From Algisphaera sp039180025 (GTDB lineage: Bacteria; Planctomycetota; Phycisphaerae; Phycisphaerales; Phycisphaeraceae), in NCBI GenBank assembly GCA_039180025.1, contig JBCDDZ010000030.1, positions 1 through 34,697 of the forward strand: a stretch of 34,697 nucleotides of DNA. Reading direction: 5' to 3'. Shown here one piece after another: positions 25,383 to 32,146 of the stretch. The number at the start of each line of letters is the position of its first letter. Position 1 is the first letter of the stretch. Below the pieces are notes generated by a model that saw only the letters and a program-made list of their open reading frames with translations, searched no databases and was not told where the DNA came from. The translations under genes were made by a program, and so were the position numbers.

Positions 25383-26825
25383 ATGCCCGATGACCGCCCC
25401 AACCTCCTGCTGATCACCTCGGACCAGCACCGCGCCGACACGCTCGGTTGCGCCGGACACCCCTGCGTCCAAACCCCCCACCTCGACCTGCTCGCCTACC
25501 AGGGCCTGCGGTTCGACAACGCCTACGTCGACTGCCCGATCTGCATCCCCGCCCGCACCGCGCTGATCACCGGCCGACGCGCCCACGAAAACGGGATGCC
25601 CGCCTACGACGATACATTCCGGGTCGACCGGCCCCGCGAAGACTTCCTCGGGTCGCTGCTCACCGCGGTGGGCTACCAGACCGAGCTGGTCGGCAAGACC
25701 CACTGGCACAGCGAGCCGGACTTCCGCGCCGGGTTCGAGCACGTCACGTGGATGGCAAAACTCCGCGAGCAGCAACTTGTTGAGACCGGCCGACCGGGCA
25801 CGCACCTCGGTATCGGGTTCAACGAGATGACCCCGTCGCTCAGCCCGTTCCCCCGGCACCTGCACGGCACAGACTGGTGCGTCGACCGCGCCATCGACTT
25901 CCTCGCCACCCGCGAAAGAGCCCAGCCGTTTGGGCTCTGGGTGTCGCTACAGGATCCCCACCCGCCGCTGGTGATCCACGAGCCGTACTACAGCATGTAC
26001 CGCGACGCGGACCTGCCCGGGCCGGTCACGCCGCCTTGGATCGACACCGACGTTGAGCCGTTCGACCTGTTCTGTCACCGCCATATGTACAACAAGGGGC
26101 CCGCCTCGGCGGAACAGATCCAAGCCATGCGTGCGGTCTACTGCGGGATGGTGAGCAACCTCGACGACCAGATCGGCCGGCTGCTCGCGCAGCTCCAGCT
26201 CGCCGGCGATCTCGACAACACCTTGATTGTTTATACGTCCGACCACGGCGAAGCGCTCGGCGATTTCGGCGACTTCGCCAAGAGCTTGTTCTACGAACAC
26301 GCGGCCCGGGTGCCGCTGATCGTCCGGCCCCCCAAATCGTGGGGCGTCGAGCCGGGCCGGGTCAGCCGTGACCTGGTCGAGTGGGTCGACCTGCTGCCCA
26401 CCCTCTGTGAGGTCGCCGGCGCCCGGACGCCCGGTGATGTCACCGGGCGGTCGCTGACCCCGGCCCTGCGCGGCGAGACGATGCCGCCCCACGAGATGCA
26501 CGGCCAGATCGACCACAGCCACCTGTACCACGACGGCCGCTACAAGCTGCTCTACTGCGCCGACGACGGTTCGACCCTCTGCTTCGACACCGACCACGAC
26601 CCCCACGACGAACACCCCCTGACCGGCGAGCCGCACGACCGGCTCCGGCAGCGGCTGATCGATCACTTGACCGCCGAGGACCACCCGCACGTCGCCAAGG
26701 GCGACCTGGTCAACTTCGAGCGGACCCGGCCGTCTGTCGCCGAACTCCGCGCGGTCAATTGTCTGGGCCTCCCCCCGGCGCAGCACTTGGCCGATATCCG
26801 CCGCGACATTCTAACGGTGAATTAG
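25383..26825 (+). CDS. Sulfatase (type I, formylglycine-dependent), probably cytoplasmic
   Basis: This is a 480-residue sulfatase. The catalytic motif Cys54-I-P-A-R58 (CIPARTALITGR) would be converted to formylglycine. Metal-binding residues appear in LLITSDQHRADTLGC (Asp14) and in YTSDHGEALGDF (Asp/His). The C-terminal HDP.DEHPL segment is also typical. There is no signal peptide, unlike most planctomycete polysaccharide sulfatases, so it may act inside the cell on small sulfate esters. GAGG lies 8 nt before the ATG. No sulfatase-maturation enzyme is in the window. The neighbouring hydroxyacid dehydrogenase could process a desulfated product, but this is speculation. Confidence 0.93.
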   Translation: MPDDRPNLLLITSDQHRADTLGCAGHPCVQTPHLDLLAYQGLRFDNAYVDCPICIPARTALITGRRAHENGMPAYDDTFRVDRPREDFLGSLLTAVGYQTELVGKTHWHSEPDFRAGFEHVTWMAKLREQQLVETGRPGTHLGIGFNEMTPSLSPFPRHLHGTDWCVDRAIDFLATRERAQPFGLWVSLQDPHPPLVIHEPYYSMYRDADLPGPVTPPWIDTDVEPFDLFCHRHMYNKGPASAEQIQAMRAVYCGMVSNLDDQIGRLLAQLQLAGDLDNTLIVYTSDHGEALGDFGDFAKSLFYEHAARVPLIVRPPKSWGVEPGRVSRDLVEWVDLLPTLCEVAGARTPGDVTGRSLTPALRGETMPPHEMHGQIDHSHLYHDGRYKLLYCADDGSTLCFDTDHDPHDEHPLTGEPHDRLRQRLIDHLTAEDHPHVAKGDLVNFERTRPSVAELRAVNCLGLPPAQHLADIRRDILTVN

Positions 26826-26927
26826 CCGTCTACCCTAGTCACGCCCCTGACACCCCCGGGAGCGAAACAGTAAACTCGTAACACCCGCCCGTTTTCCTCT
26901 CCCTTTGATATAACCCGGAGTTCCCCC

Positions 26928-28466
26928 GTGCCCAAGCAGCAATCCGACATCGGCCTCATCGGCCTGGCCGTTATGGGCCAGAACCTCGTCCTCAACATGG
27001 CCGACCACGGCTACACCGTCAGCGTTTACAACCGCACCACCTCCAAGATGGAAGACTTCATCAAGGACTGCGAGGAAAACGAGCCCTCCGCCGAGCGCGT
27101 GATCGGTCACGCCGAGCTCAAGGATTTCGTCAAGTCGATCAAGACGCCGCGCAAGATCGTCCTGCTGGTCCAGTCGTGGGCGGTGCTGCCCAACGACCGC
27201 GACGGCGTCGACAAAGTCATCGAAAGCCTGCTGCCCCTGATCGACAAGGGCGACATCATTATCGACGGCGGTAACTCCAACTGGAACGCCACCATCCGCC
27301 GTGAAAAAGAGCTTACCGACGCCGGCTACGAGTTCATCGGCTCGGGCGTGTCGGGCGGCGAGCTGGGCGCCCGCTTCGGCCCCTCGCTCATGCCCGGCGG
27401 CAGCAAAAAAGCCTGGAAATCGCTCAAGCCCATCTGGGAAGCCATCGCCGCCAAGGTCGACCCCAAGACCGGCAAAGCCATCGAGGACTACGAAAAAGGC
27501 GTCCCCATCACCCGCGGCGAAACCTGCACGACCCACATCGGCGCCGACGGCGCGGGCCACTACGTCAAGATGGTGCACAACGGCATCGAATACATCGATA
27601 TGCAGCTCATCTGTGAGGCGTACCACCTCATGAAATCCATGCTCGGCTACAACCCCGATCAGATGAGCAAGATCTTCGGCAAGTGGAACACCGGCGTACT
27701 CGACTCGTTCCTGATCGAAATCACCGCCGATATCCTCCAGCAAAAAGACCCCACCAACAAACGCAAGTTCTTCGTCGATCAGGTGCTCGACGCCGCCGGC
27801 CAGAAAGGCACCGGCAAGTGGACCTCGACCAGCGCCCTGGACCTGGGCGTCCCCGCTAACGCGATCGCCGAGGCCGTGTTCGCCCGCTGCCTCTCGGCGA
27901 TCAAAGACGAGCGCGTCGCGGCCAGCAAAAAACTCAAGGGGCCCAAAGCCGACAAGGTCCGCCGCGGGATGGGCAAGCTCGTCGAAGCGATCCACGACGC
28001 CCTCTACTGCTCCAAGATCTGCGCCTACGCCCAGGGCTTCCAGCTCATGGCCGAGGCCCAGAACGAATACGACTGGAAACTCAACTTCGGCGAGATCGCC
28101 AAGATCTTCCGCGGCGGATGCATCATCCGCGCCCGCTTCCTCCAGAAGATCACCGAAGCGTACGAGAAAGATCCCAAACTCCAGAACCTCATGCTCGACC
28201 CGTTCTTCAAGAAAGAACTCCACCGCTGTCAGGACAACTGGCGCATCGCCGTGAGCAAGGCCGTGACCATGGGCATCCCCACCCCCGCGTTCAGCTCCGC
28301 GCTGGCCTACTTCGATGGGTACCGCTCGGCCGTCCTCCCCGCCAACCTGCTCCAGGCCCAGCGCGACTACTTCGGGGCCCACACCTACGAACGCGTCGAT
28401 CAGCCCCGCGGCAAAAAATTCCACGTCGATTGGCCCGACCCCGAACGCCCGCAAGTCAAGGCCTGA
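26928..28466 (+). CDS. gnd: 6-phosphogluconate dehydrogenase (NADP+, decarboxylating)
   Basis: The enzyme oxidises 6-phosphogluconate to ribulose-5-phosphate and CO2 in the pentose phosphate pathway. The 512-residue protein has the NADP fold GLAVMGQNLVLNMADHGY.V.VYNRT, the sugar-phosphate loop GSGVSGGELGARFGPSLMPGG and the catalytic segment GHYVKMVHNGIEYIDMQLICEAY with its Lys and Glu. The C-terminal GYRSAVLPANLLQAQRDYFGAHTYER is typical. It is longer than E. coli Gnd (468), mainly by insertions in the helical domain. The start codon is GTG with CGGAG 7 nt upstream. A strong terminator follows 60 bp after the stop. Confidence 0.96.
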   Translation: MPKQQSDIGLIGLAVMGQNLVLNMADHGYTVSVYNRTTSKMEDFIKDCEENEPSAERVIGHAELKDFVKSIKTPRKIVLLVQSWAVLPNDRDGVDKVIESLLPLIDKGDIIIDGGNSNWNATIRREKELTDAGYEFIGSGVSGGELGARFGPSLMPGGSKKAWKSLKPIWEAIAAKVDPKTGKAIEDYEKGVPITRGETCTTHIGADGAGHYVKMVHNGIEYIDMQLICEAYHLMKSMLGYNPDQMSKIFGKWNTGVLDSFLIEITADILQQKDPTNKRKFFVDQVLDAAGQKGTGKWTSTSALDLGVPANAIAEAVFARCLSAIKDERVAASKKLKGPKADKVRRGMGKLVEAIHDALYCSKICAYAQGFQLMAEAQNEYDWKLNFGEIAKIFRGGCIIRARFLQKITEAYEKDPKLQNLMLDPFFKKELHRCQDNWRIAVSKAVTMGIPTPAFSSALAYFDGYRSAVLPANLLQAQRDYFGAHTYERVDQPRGKKFHVDWPDPERPQVKA

Positions 28467-28527
28467 CCCCGCCCCCCGGCGGATCCGTCCGCCGAGGATC
28501 GACCGCACCACACCCCGTCCTTCTCCC

Positions 28528-28553
28528 GCCCCGGCCCATGCCGGGGCTTTTTT
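28528..28553 (+). terminator. Intrinsic terminator after gnd
   Basis: Perfect arms GCCCCGGC (28528-28535) and GCCGGGGC (28540-28547) with loop CCAT are followed by six T. Confidence 0.9.
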
Positions 28554-28667
28554 CGGGCCCGCCAGACGCTTTCGTGACGAACCACGGCCACCCCGTTCAG
28601 CGAAAAAACCGAGGGGACCCCCGTTCCCCGCCCGATCCAAAAAATCAAGTAATCCAACAAAAAAACA

Positions 28668-28697
28668 TTGATTTTTTTACCTGACTTATTTTATATT
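28668..28697 (+). promoter_or_regulatory. Promoter of the polysaccharide lyase-like gene
   Basis: TTGATT (28668-28673) and TATATT (28692-28697) are 18 bp apart in an AT-rich stretch (28640-28715). Predicted +1 is near 28704, leaving a leader of about 57 nt that carries CGGAG upstream of the ATG. This is a relatively strong match for the window. Confidence 0.6.
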
Positions 28698-28760
28698 AAA
28701 AGTGTTAGTTAATCAGATCTGCGGTGTGTTCCCTTCTTTCTTCCTCTCTCGGAGTTCTTC

Positions 28761-29669
28761 ATGCATTCATCTCTGCTTCGGTTATCGATCGCGTGCGCTG
28801 CCGCCGCGGCGTTTCTGACCGGCACCGCCGCCCCGGCAACGGTCATCTTTTCCGACGATTGGTCTAGCGGCCATTGGTACGCCCTCGATCACAAACGAGC
28901 CAGCGGCGGGAGCAACAGCGCCGGCGTACCCTGGGCGATGAGTCAGATGCAGAGCAACGCGGCCGGCAAAGCGGTTACCACCCTCGAAGGCGGGTATGCG
29001 CCCCGCAAGGGCAGCCACGCCATGCAGTTCACCTGGTACCGAAATCAGTACAAGCCCAGCGACCCGAACAACACCAAAAAAGCTCACCTCTGGACCGACT
29101 GGGAATACCTCGTCCACACCGACCGGTGGTACGGCTTTAGCATGTTCCTGCCCTCCGGCGGCGCAGGGATGGGCAGCGACTCCCAGTGGGAAATCCTCGC
29201 CCAGTGGCACGCCCGGCCCAGCGTCGGCTACGAGCCCTCACGCATCCCCCCCGCCGCCATCCTCCATGTCCGTGACCGCCTGGTCTTCAAGTGGTACTAC
29301 GATCGGAACTGGATCAGCACCAACAGCAGCCAGATCCTCGACGGTCAACTCGAAGTCGGGTCGGCCGATAAAAACGTCTGGATCGACTGGCTCATCCGGA
29401 TCAAGTGGAGCTGGAACAACGACGGTGTCCTGGAAATCAACCGCAAAAACGCCGGCGGCTCCTGGGTCCGTTACATCAAAAGCTACACCGTGAACATCGG
29501 CTACAACGACCAGTCCGACCCCAACCTCGGGATCGGCATCTACAAATTCGACGCCAGCAAACGCTACAACGAGGTCGGCAACACCTCCACCGGCTCGGAC
29601 CACTACCGCCGCCGTGTCTACTTCGACGAGGTGACCATCGCTACCAGCAGCGCCGAAGCAAAACCCTAA
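28761..29669 (+). CDS. Secreted polysaccharide lyase-like protein (heparin lyase I-type jelly roll)
   Basis: This is a 302-residue secreted protein with a signal peptide (about 1-27, ending near TAAPA). The mature part is a beta-sandwich pattern with Trp/Tyr-rich strands: GSHAMQFTWYRNQYKP, YLVHTDRWYGFSMFLP, QWEILAQWHARPS, WIDWLIRIKWSWNNDGVLEINRKN and a final HYRRRVYFDEVTIA. This order matches the broad polysaccharide-lyase family related to heparin lyase I and alginate or glucuronan lyases. The substrate is not predictable. The family's usual R-x-E near the first strand is not clear here. GGAG precedes the ATG by 6 nt. It has its own promoter and terminator. Confidence 0.75.
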   Translation: MHSSLLRLSIACAAAAAFLTGTAAPATVIFSDDWSSGHWYALDHKRASGGSNSAGVPWAMSQMQSNAAGKAVTTLEGGYAPRKGSHAMQFTWYRNQYKPSDPNNTKKAHLWTDWEYLVHTDRWYGFSMFLPSGGAGMGSDSQWEILAQWHARPSVGYEPSRIPPAAILHVRDRLVFKWYYDRNWISTNSSQILDGQLEVGSADKNVWIDWLIRIKWSWNNDGVLEINRKNAGGSWVRYIKSYTVNIGYNDQSDPNLGIGIYKFDASKRYNEVGNTSTGSDHYRRRVYFDEVTIATSSAEAKP

Positions 29670-29695
29670 ACCCGGGTACCCGCCCCTCCCCCTGC

Positions 29696-29721
29696 GCCCC
29701 GGGCACACCCCCGGGGCTTTT
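29696..29721 (+). terminator. Intrinsic terminator after the polysaccharide lyase-like gene
   Basis: Arms GCCCCGGG (29696-29703) and CCCGGGGC (29710-29717) enclose a six-base loop and are followed by TTTT. Confidence 0.85.
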
Positions 29722-29886
29722 GCTTGCGCGTCCCCGGCCAGTCCGTTTCCCCTCGCGAACCGCAATACGGGGAACCTCGTTTCGGTCTGCGGCGTAAAAC
29801 AGCCGACCCCCTTGCGCGCGAAACGAAACCACGGGCAAGGGGTCTGGCTTAAACTCCACGCTCATCCTTTTTCCCGCGAGACGCCG

Positions 29887-30141
29887 ATGCCCACCTATCA
29901 GTACTACTGTGCCGACAACGACCGAACCCTGGAAGTCATGCACGGCATGTCCACCACGGTGGAAACCTGGGGCGAGCTCTGCGGGCTCGCCGAGGCCGCT
30001 CCTGGGAACACCCCGTCCGAAACCCCGGTCGAAAAACGCTTGGGCACCGGCATGGTCCTGGCCAAGAAACCCGAGCCGACAGGCGGTCCGGGGGCGATGC
30101 ACGGGGGGGGGTGCTGCGACGGCATGTGCAGCGGGCATTAA
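29887..30141 (+). CDS. FmdB-like small protein with degenerate zinc ribbon
   Basis: This is an 84-residue protein. The start MPTYQYYCADNDRTLEVMHGMS matches the FmdB putative regulatory family (MPTYEY.C..C...FE....M). The family's second Cys of each CxxC pair is not conserved here (YCADND, ELCGLA), so a classical zinc ribbon is unlikely. The tail is Gly/Cys/Met/His-rich (GGGCCDGMCSGH) and could bind a metal instead. The ATG at 29887 matches the conserved N-terminus; an earlier in-frame start adds 25 unrelated residues. It precedes the retron by 113 bp and is probably unrelated to it. Confidence 0.7.
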   Translation: MPTYQYYCADNDRTLEVMHGMSTTVETWGELCGLAEAAPGNTPSETPVEKRLGTGMVLAKKPEPTGGPGAMHGGGCCDGMCSGH

Positions 30142-30253
30142 CCGGCCACGGTCTACTTGCCCCACCCACGCGTTGAACTCTGGCGCCCGGGTCGCTGGCC
30201 CAGGGCGGGATGAACCGCTGGCCATCAAGACGGCCCCGCGGGCGACGGCTCGA

Positions 30254-30259
30254 TACAAT
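30254..30259 (+). promoter_or_regulatory. -10 box of the retron transcript
   Basis: TACAAT is placed so that the predicted +1 (30266) coincides with the first base of the a1 arm of the structured RNA. No convincing -35 hexamer is visible in the GC-rich upstream DNA. Confidence 0.45.
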
Positions 30260-30265
30260 CAAGAT

Positions 30266-30389
30266 CGCCTTGGCGAAGCTCTTTCGAGCGTAGGGCGATG
30301 TTTCGTCGCCCGGGTCGCGTTGCGGCCTCCGCAGAGTCGGATGTATGCCGGTATCTGCCGACAAGCGGCAGAACCGGCATAGCAAGGCG
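30266..30389 (+). ncRNA. Retron msr-msd non-coding RNA (predicted)
   Basis: The segment is bounded by complementary ends: CGCCTTG (30266-30272, a1) and CAAGGCG (30383-30389, a2). Between them lie a GCTC/GAGC hairpin (30278-30289), GGGCGATG-TTT-CGTCGCCC (30293-30311, an msr-like hairpin with a TTT loop), a GCGG/CCGC hairpin (30322-30332), and a long hairpin ATGCCGGT...ACCGGCAT with inner CTGCCG/CGGCAG (30345-30380), the likely msd template. The junction CCTTG-GCGA resembles the CCTTA-GCGA junction of retron Eco1, making G30273 the likely branching guanosine. It ends 36 nt before the reverse transcriptase ATG, the standard retron order. The fold was found by eye. Confidence 0.75.
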
Positions 30390-30425
30390 TGGCCGACGGG
30401 GGCTGATCCCTCCGCCGTGCCTTTC

Positions 30426-31421
30426 ATGCCGAGTCGATTCACGCTCTATCTCTGGTTGGGCCTCGTGGTGCTGGTCGTGTTCATGGCCGCCGCGCAGAGG
30501 GTCTGGGCGTGGGCTTTCGCTCGGCAACAGCGGCGTATCGGAGCGCTGCATGCCGCCCTGGCCCGCCGCCGTGCCCGGCGATACCTCAACCGCTTCGACG
30601 TGGGCGACCTCGCGGACCGCCTCGGCTTAACGCAGGAAGCCTTGGCGGCGTTGGATACGCGATACCAGGCCGCATCGATCCCCAAGCGACGTGGCGGCCG
30701 CCGACACCTGGCGATTCCCAACCCACAGCTCAAGACAACTCAACGCCTCATTCTCCGCCGTCTGCTCCGCAAACTGCGGACCCACCCCGCCGCGACCGGC
30801 TTCGAGTCGGGCGTGTCCATCACGCACAATGCCGCAGCCCATGTCGGCCAAGCGGTGGTGATCAAAATGGACCTCGTCGATTTCTTCCCCTCGACCTCGG
30901 CCCAGCGGGTCGAGGCCTATTTCCGCCGCATCGGGTGGACCCCCGACGCCGCTACGCTGCTAACCCGGCTCACGACCCATAACGCCGGCCTGCCCCAAGG
31001 CGCGCCCACCAGCCCCCGGCTCAGCAACCTGGTCAACTTCGTCATGGACGCGCAGATCCAGCGCTGGGTCGCCTACCGCAAGGGGGTCTATACCCGCTAC
31101 GCCGACGACCTCACGATCAGCTTCCCCAAGGACTACCCCAAGCGGGTCCGCGGCACGATCCAACACGTCCGCCGGGTCGCCCAGCACCACGGCTACGCCA
31201 TCCATACCCGCGGTAAACTCCGCGTCGTCCGCCGCCACCAGCCGCAACGGGTCACCGGGCTGGTGGTCAACGACCGCGTGAACCTGCCCCGCGGCACACG
31301 CCGTTGGCTCCGGGCCGTGGAGCATCGGCAGTTGACCACCGGTCGGGCATCACTCACCCGCGAACAACTCGCCGGCTGGCACGCGCTGCAACACATGATC
31401 GAAAACCAGCGCCTTCGTTAA
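30426..31421 (+). CDS. Retron reverse transcriptase with N-terminal membrane helix
   Basis: This is a 331-residue RNA-directed DNA polymerase. Residues 7-29 form a hydrophobic helix (LYLWLGLVVLVVFMAAAQRVWAW), followed by a basic helical stretch (33-55). The RT core follows: IPKRRGGRRHLAIPNP (85-100), the retron NAxxH motif (N135-H139), VIKMDLVDFFPS with catalytic Asp149, GLPQGAPTSP (188-197), the catalytic YADD (225-228) and the VTG motif (276-278, VTGLVVN). NAxxH plus VTG are hallmarks of retron RTs. The start is taken as ATG 30426: an earlier in-frame ATG at 30345 lies inside the msd hairpin. No Shine-Dalgarno site is visible. No separate effector gene is adjacent, so the membrane segment may be the effector or tether. 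Confidence 0.9.
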   Translation: MPSRFTLYLWLGLVVLVVFMAAAQRVWAWAFARQQRRIGALHAALARRRARRYLNRFDVGDLADRLGLTQEALAALDTRYQAASIPKRRGGRRHLAIPNPQLKTTQRLILRRLLRKLRTHPAATGFESGVSITHNAAAHVGQAVVIKMDLVDFFPSTSAQRVEAYFRRIGWTPDAATLLTRLTTHNAGLPQGAPTSPRLSNLVNFVMDAQIQRWVAYRKGVYTRYADDLTISFPKDYPKRVRGTIQHVRRVAQHHGYAIHTRGKLRVVRRHQPQRVTGLVVNDRVNLPRGTRRWLRAVEHRQLTTGRASLTREQLAGWHALQHMIENQRLR

Positions 31422-31428
31422 GTAAGGG

Positions 31429-31456
31429 GTGACCTTTCTTGGTCGCTAGCATTTTT
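31429..31456 (+). terminator. Weak terminator after the retron RT
   Basis: GTGACC (31429-31434) pairs with GGTCGC (31441-31446), including one G-T pair, around the loop TTTCTT. A five-T run follows five bases later (31452-31456). Confidence 0.4.
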
Positions 31457-31500
31457 GTCACACTCAACCATTTATGATGATTGATGTCGCTGCGTCTAAC

Positions 31501-31544
31501 GCACACCCACCGCAGGTTTAGCGCACACCAACCGCAGGTTTAGC
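31501..31544. repeat. Tandem duplication of a 22-bp unit
   Basis: Two adjacent 22-bp units (31501-31522 and 31523-31544) read GCACACCnACCGCAGGTTTA plus GC and differ at one base. Flanking partial matches (TAAC before, GCGAGCG after) are not full copies. There are only two units, without spacers, so it is not a CRISPR array. Confidence 0.8.
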
Positions 31545-31755
31545 GAGCGATGGCAGCCGGTACGCTGACCGAGTGGGCGGAGGGGGATCACGCTCCCTCG
31601 ACCCGCGATCGCCGCGGTGGGGATGCGCTAGTGAATAAAAGCGGCACGCGATAGGTGATCGACAGAAAAAAACCGCCGACGAATTTACATACGCCAGCGG
31701 TAAAACGTTTAGCAGAGAATCTAAGATCTATTTGACGCTCAAGATACTGCTTTAA

Positions 31756-31959
31756 TCAAGCGGCCTCTTCGAACGCCGCGCAACCAGAATCCGCGGTCAC
31801 GGTCAAATTCAGAGGCTGCAGCTTGGGGTGCCCACATTCGTCTTTGTAATCTTCTGGAGCCGACTTGGTGGTACGGATCTGCACCAGTTGCGGAACTTGA
31901 GCATCAGCTTCACCGTAGTGTTTGCACAAACCACACTGTCCTGATTCAAGTGTTAACAC
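31756..31959 (-). CDS. Small CxxC protein, probably iron-regulated
   Basis: This is a 67-residue protein with CGLCKHYGE (Cys9, Cys12) near the N-terminus, ECGHPK in the middle and LTVTADSGCAAFE near the end. The four cysteines plus histidines suggest a metal or Fe-S site. I recall similar small proteins in planctomycetes but know no function. The start codon is GTG with GAAAGG 7 nt upstream. About 105 bp upstream lies a Fur-type box placed between likely -35 (TTGAAA) and -10 (TATATA) elements of a minus-strand promoter, so iron-dependent repression is likely. GC content is lower than in neighbouring genes. Confidence 0.75.
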   Translation of the reverse strand: MLTLESGQCGLCKHYGEADAQVPQLVQIRTTKSAPEDYKDECGHPKLQPLNLTVTADSGCAAFEEAA

Positions 31960-32063
31960 GGTCTAGCCTTTCTGTTAGAGAGTTACCTGATACTTCTTTA
32001 ACACCGTTAAGTTTAGGCAGGCGGCCACCAAAAAACAATGTAAAGTCATGTATATTATATATT

Positions 32064-32078
32064 TGAGAATAATTCTCA
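32064..32078. promoter_or_regulatory. Fur-family operator
   Basis: A perfect 7-1-7 inverted repeat, TGAGAAT-A-ATTCTCA, matches the Fur box type. On the minus strand it lies between TTGAAA and TATATA (18-bp spacing), the likely promoter of the CxxC protein gene. The plus-strand dehydrogenase gene begins 69 bp to the right. Confidence 0.65.
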
Positions 32079-32146
32079 TTTTCAATGAATCTCTCTTCGA
32101 TACTGCAACCCACGCCCGCTCCGCCGGCGGGGTTATGATCTAGCCC

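Larger units (their letters stand above)
31422..31755. other. Non-coding region downstream of the retron
   Basis: No gene is supportable. It starts with a weak terminator, then a 22-bp tandem duplication (31501-31544), and has distant arms GATCAC (31586-31591) and GTGATC (31655-31660) that could close a 75-nt structure. Composition shifts toward AT at the right end (31665-31755). Confidence 0.5.

Noticed and set aside
30426..31421. Group II intron or diversity-generating retroelement RT
   Set aside because: No maturase/endonuclease domain, no template/variable repeat pair or variable protein nearby, and the NAxxH and VTG motifs plus upstream RNA fit a retron.
31501..31544. Possible CRISPR array
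   Set aside because: Only two adjacent 22-bp units without spacers and no cas genes nearby.
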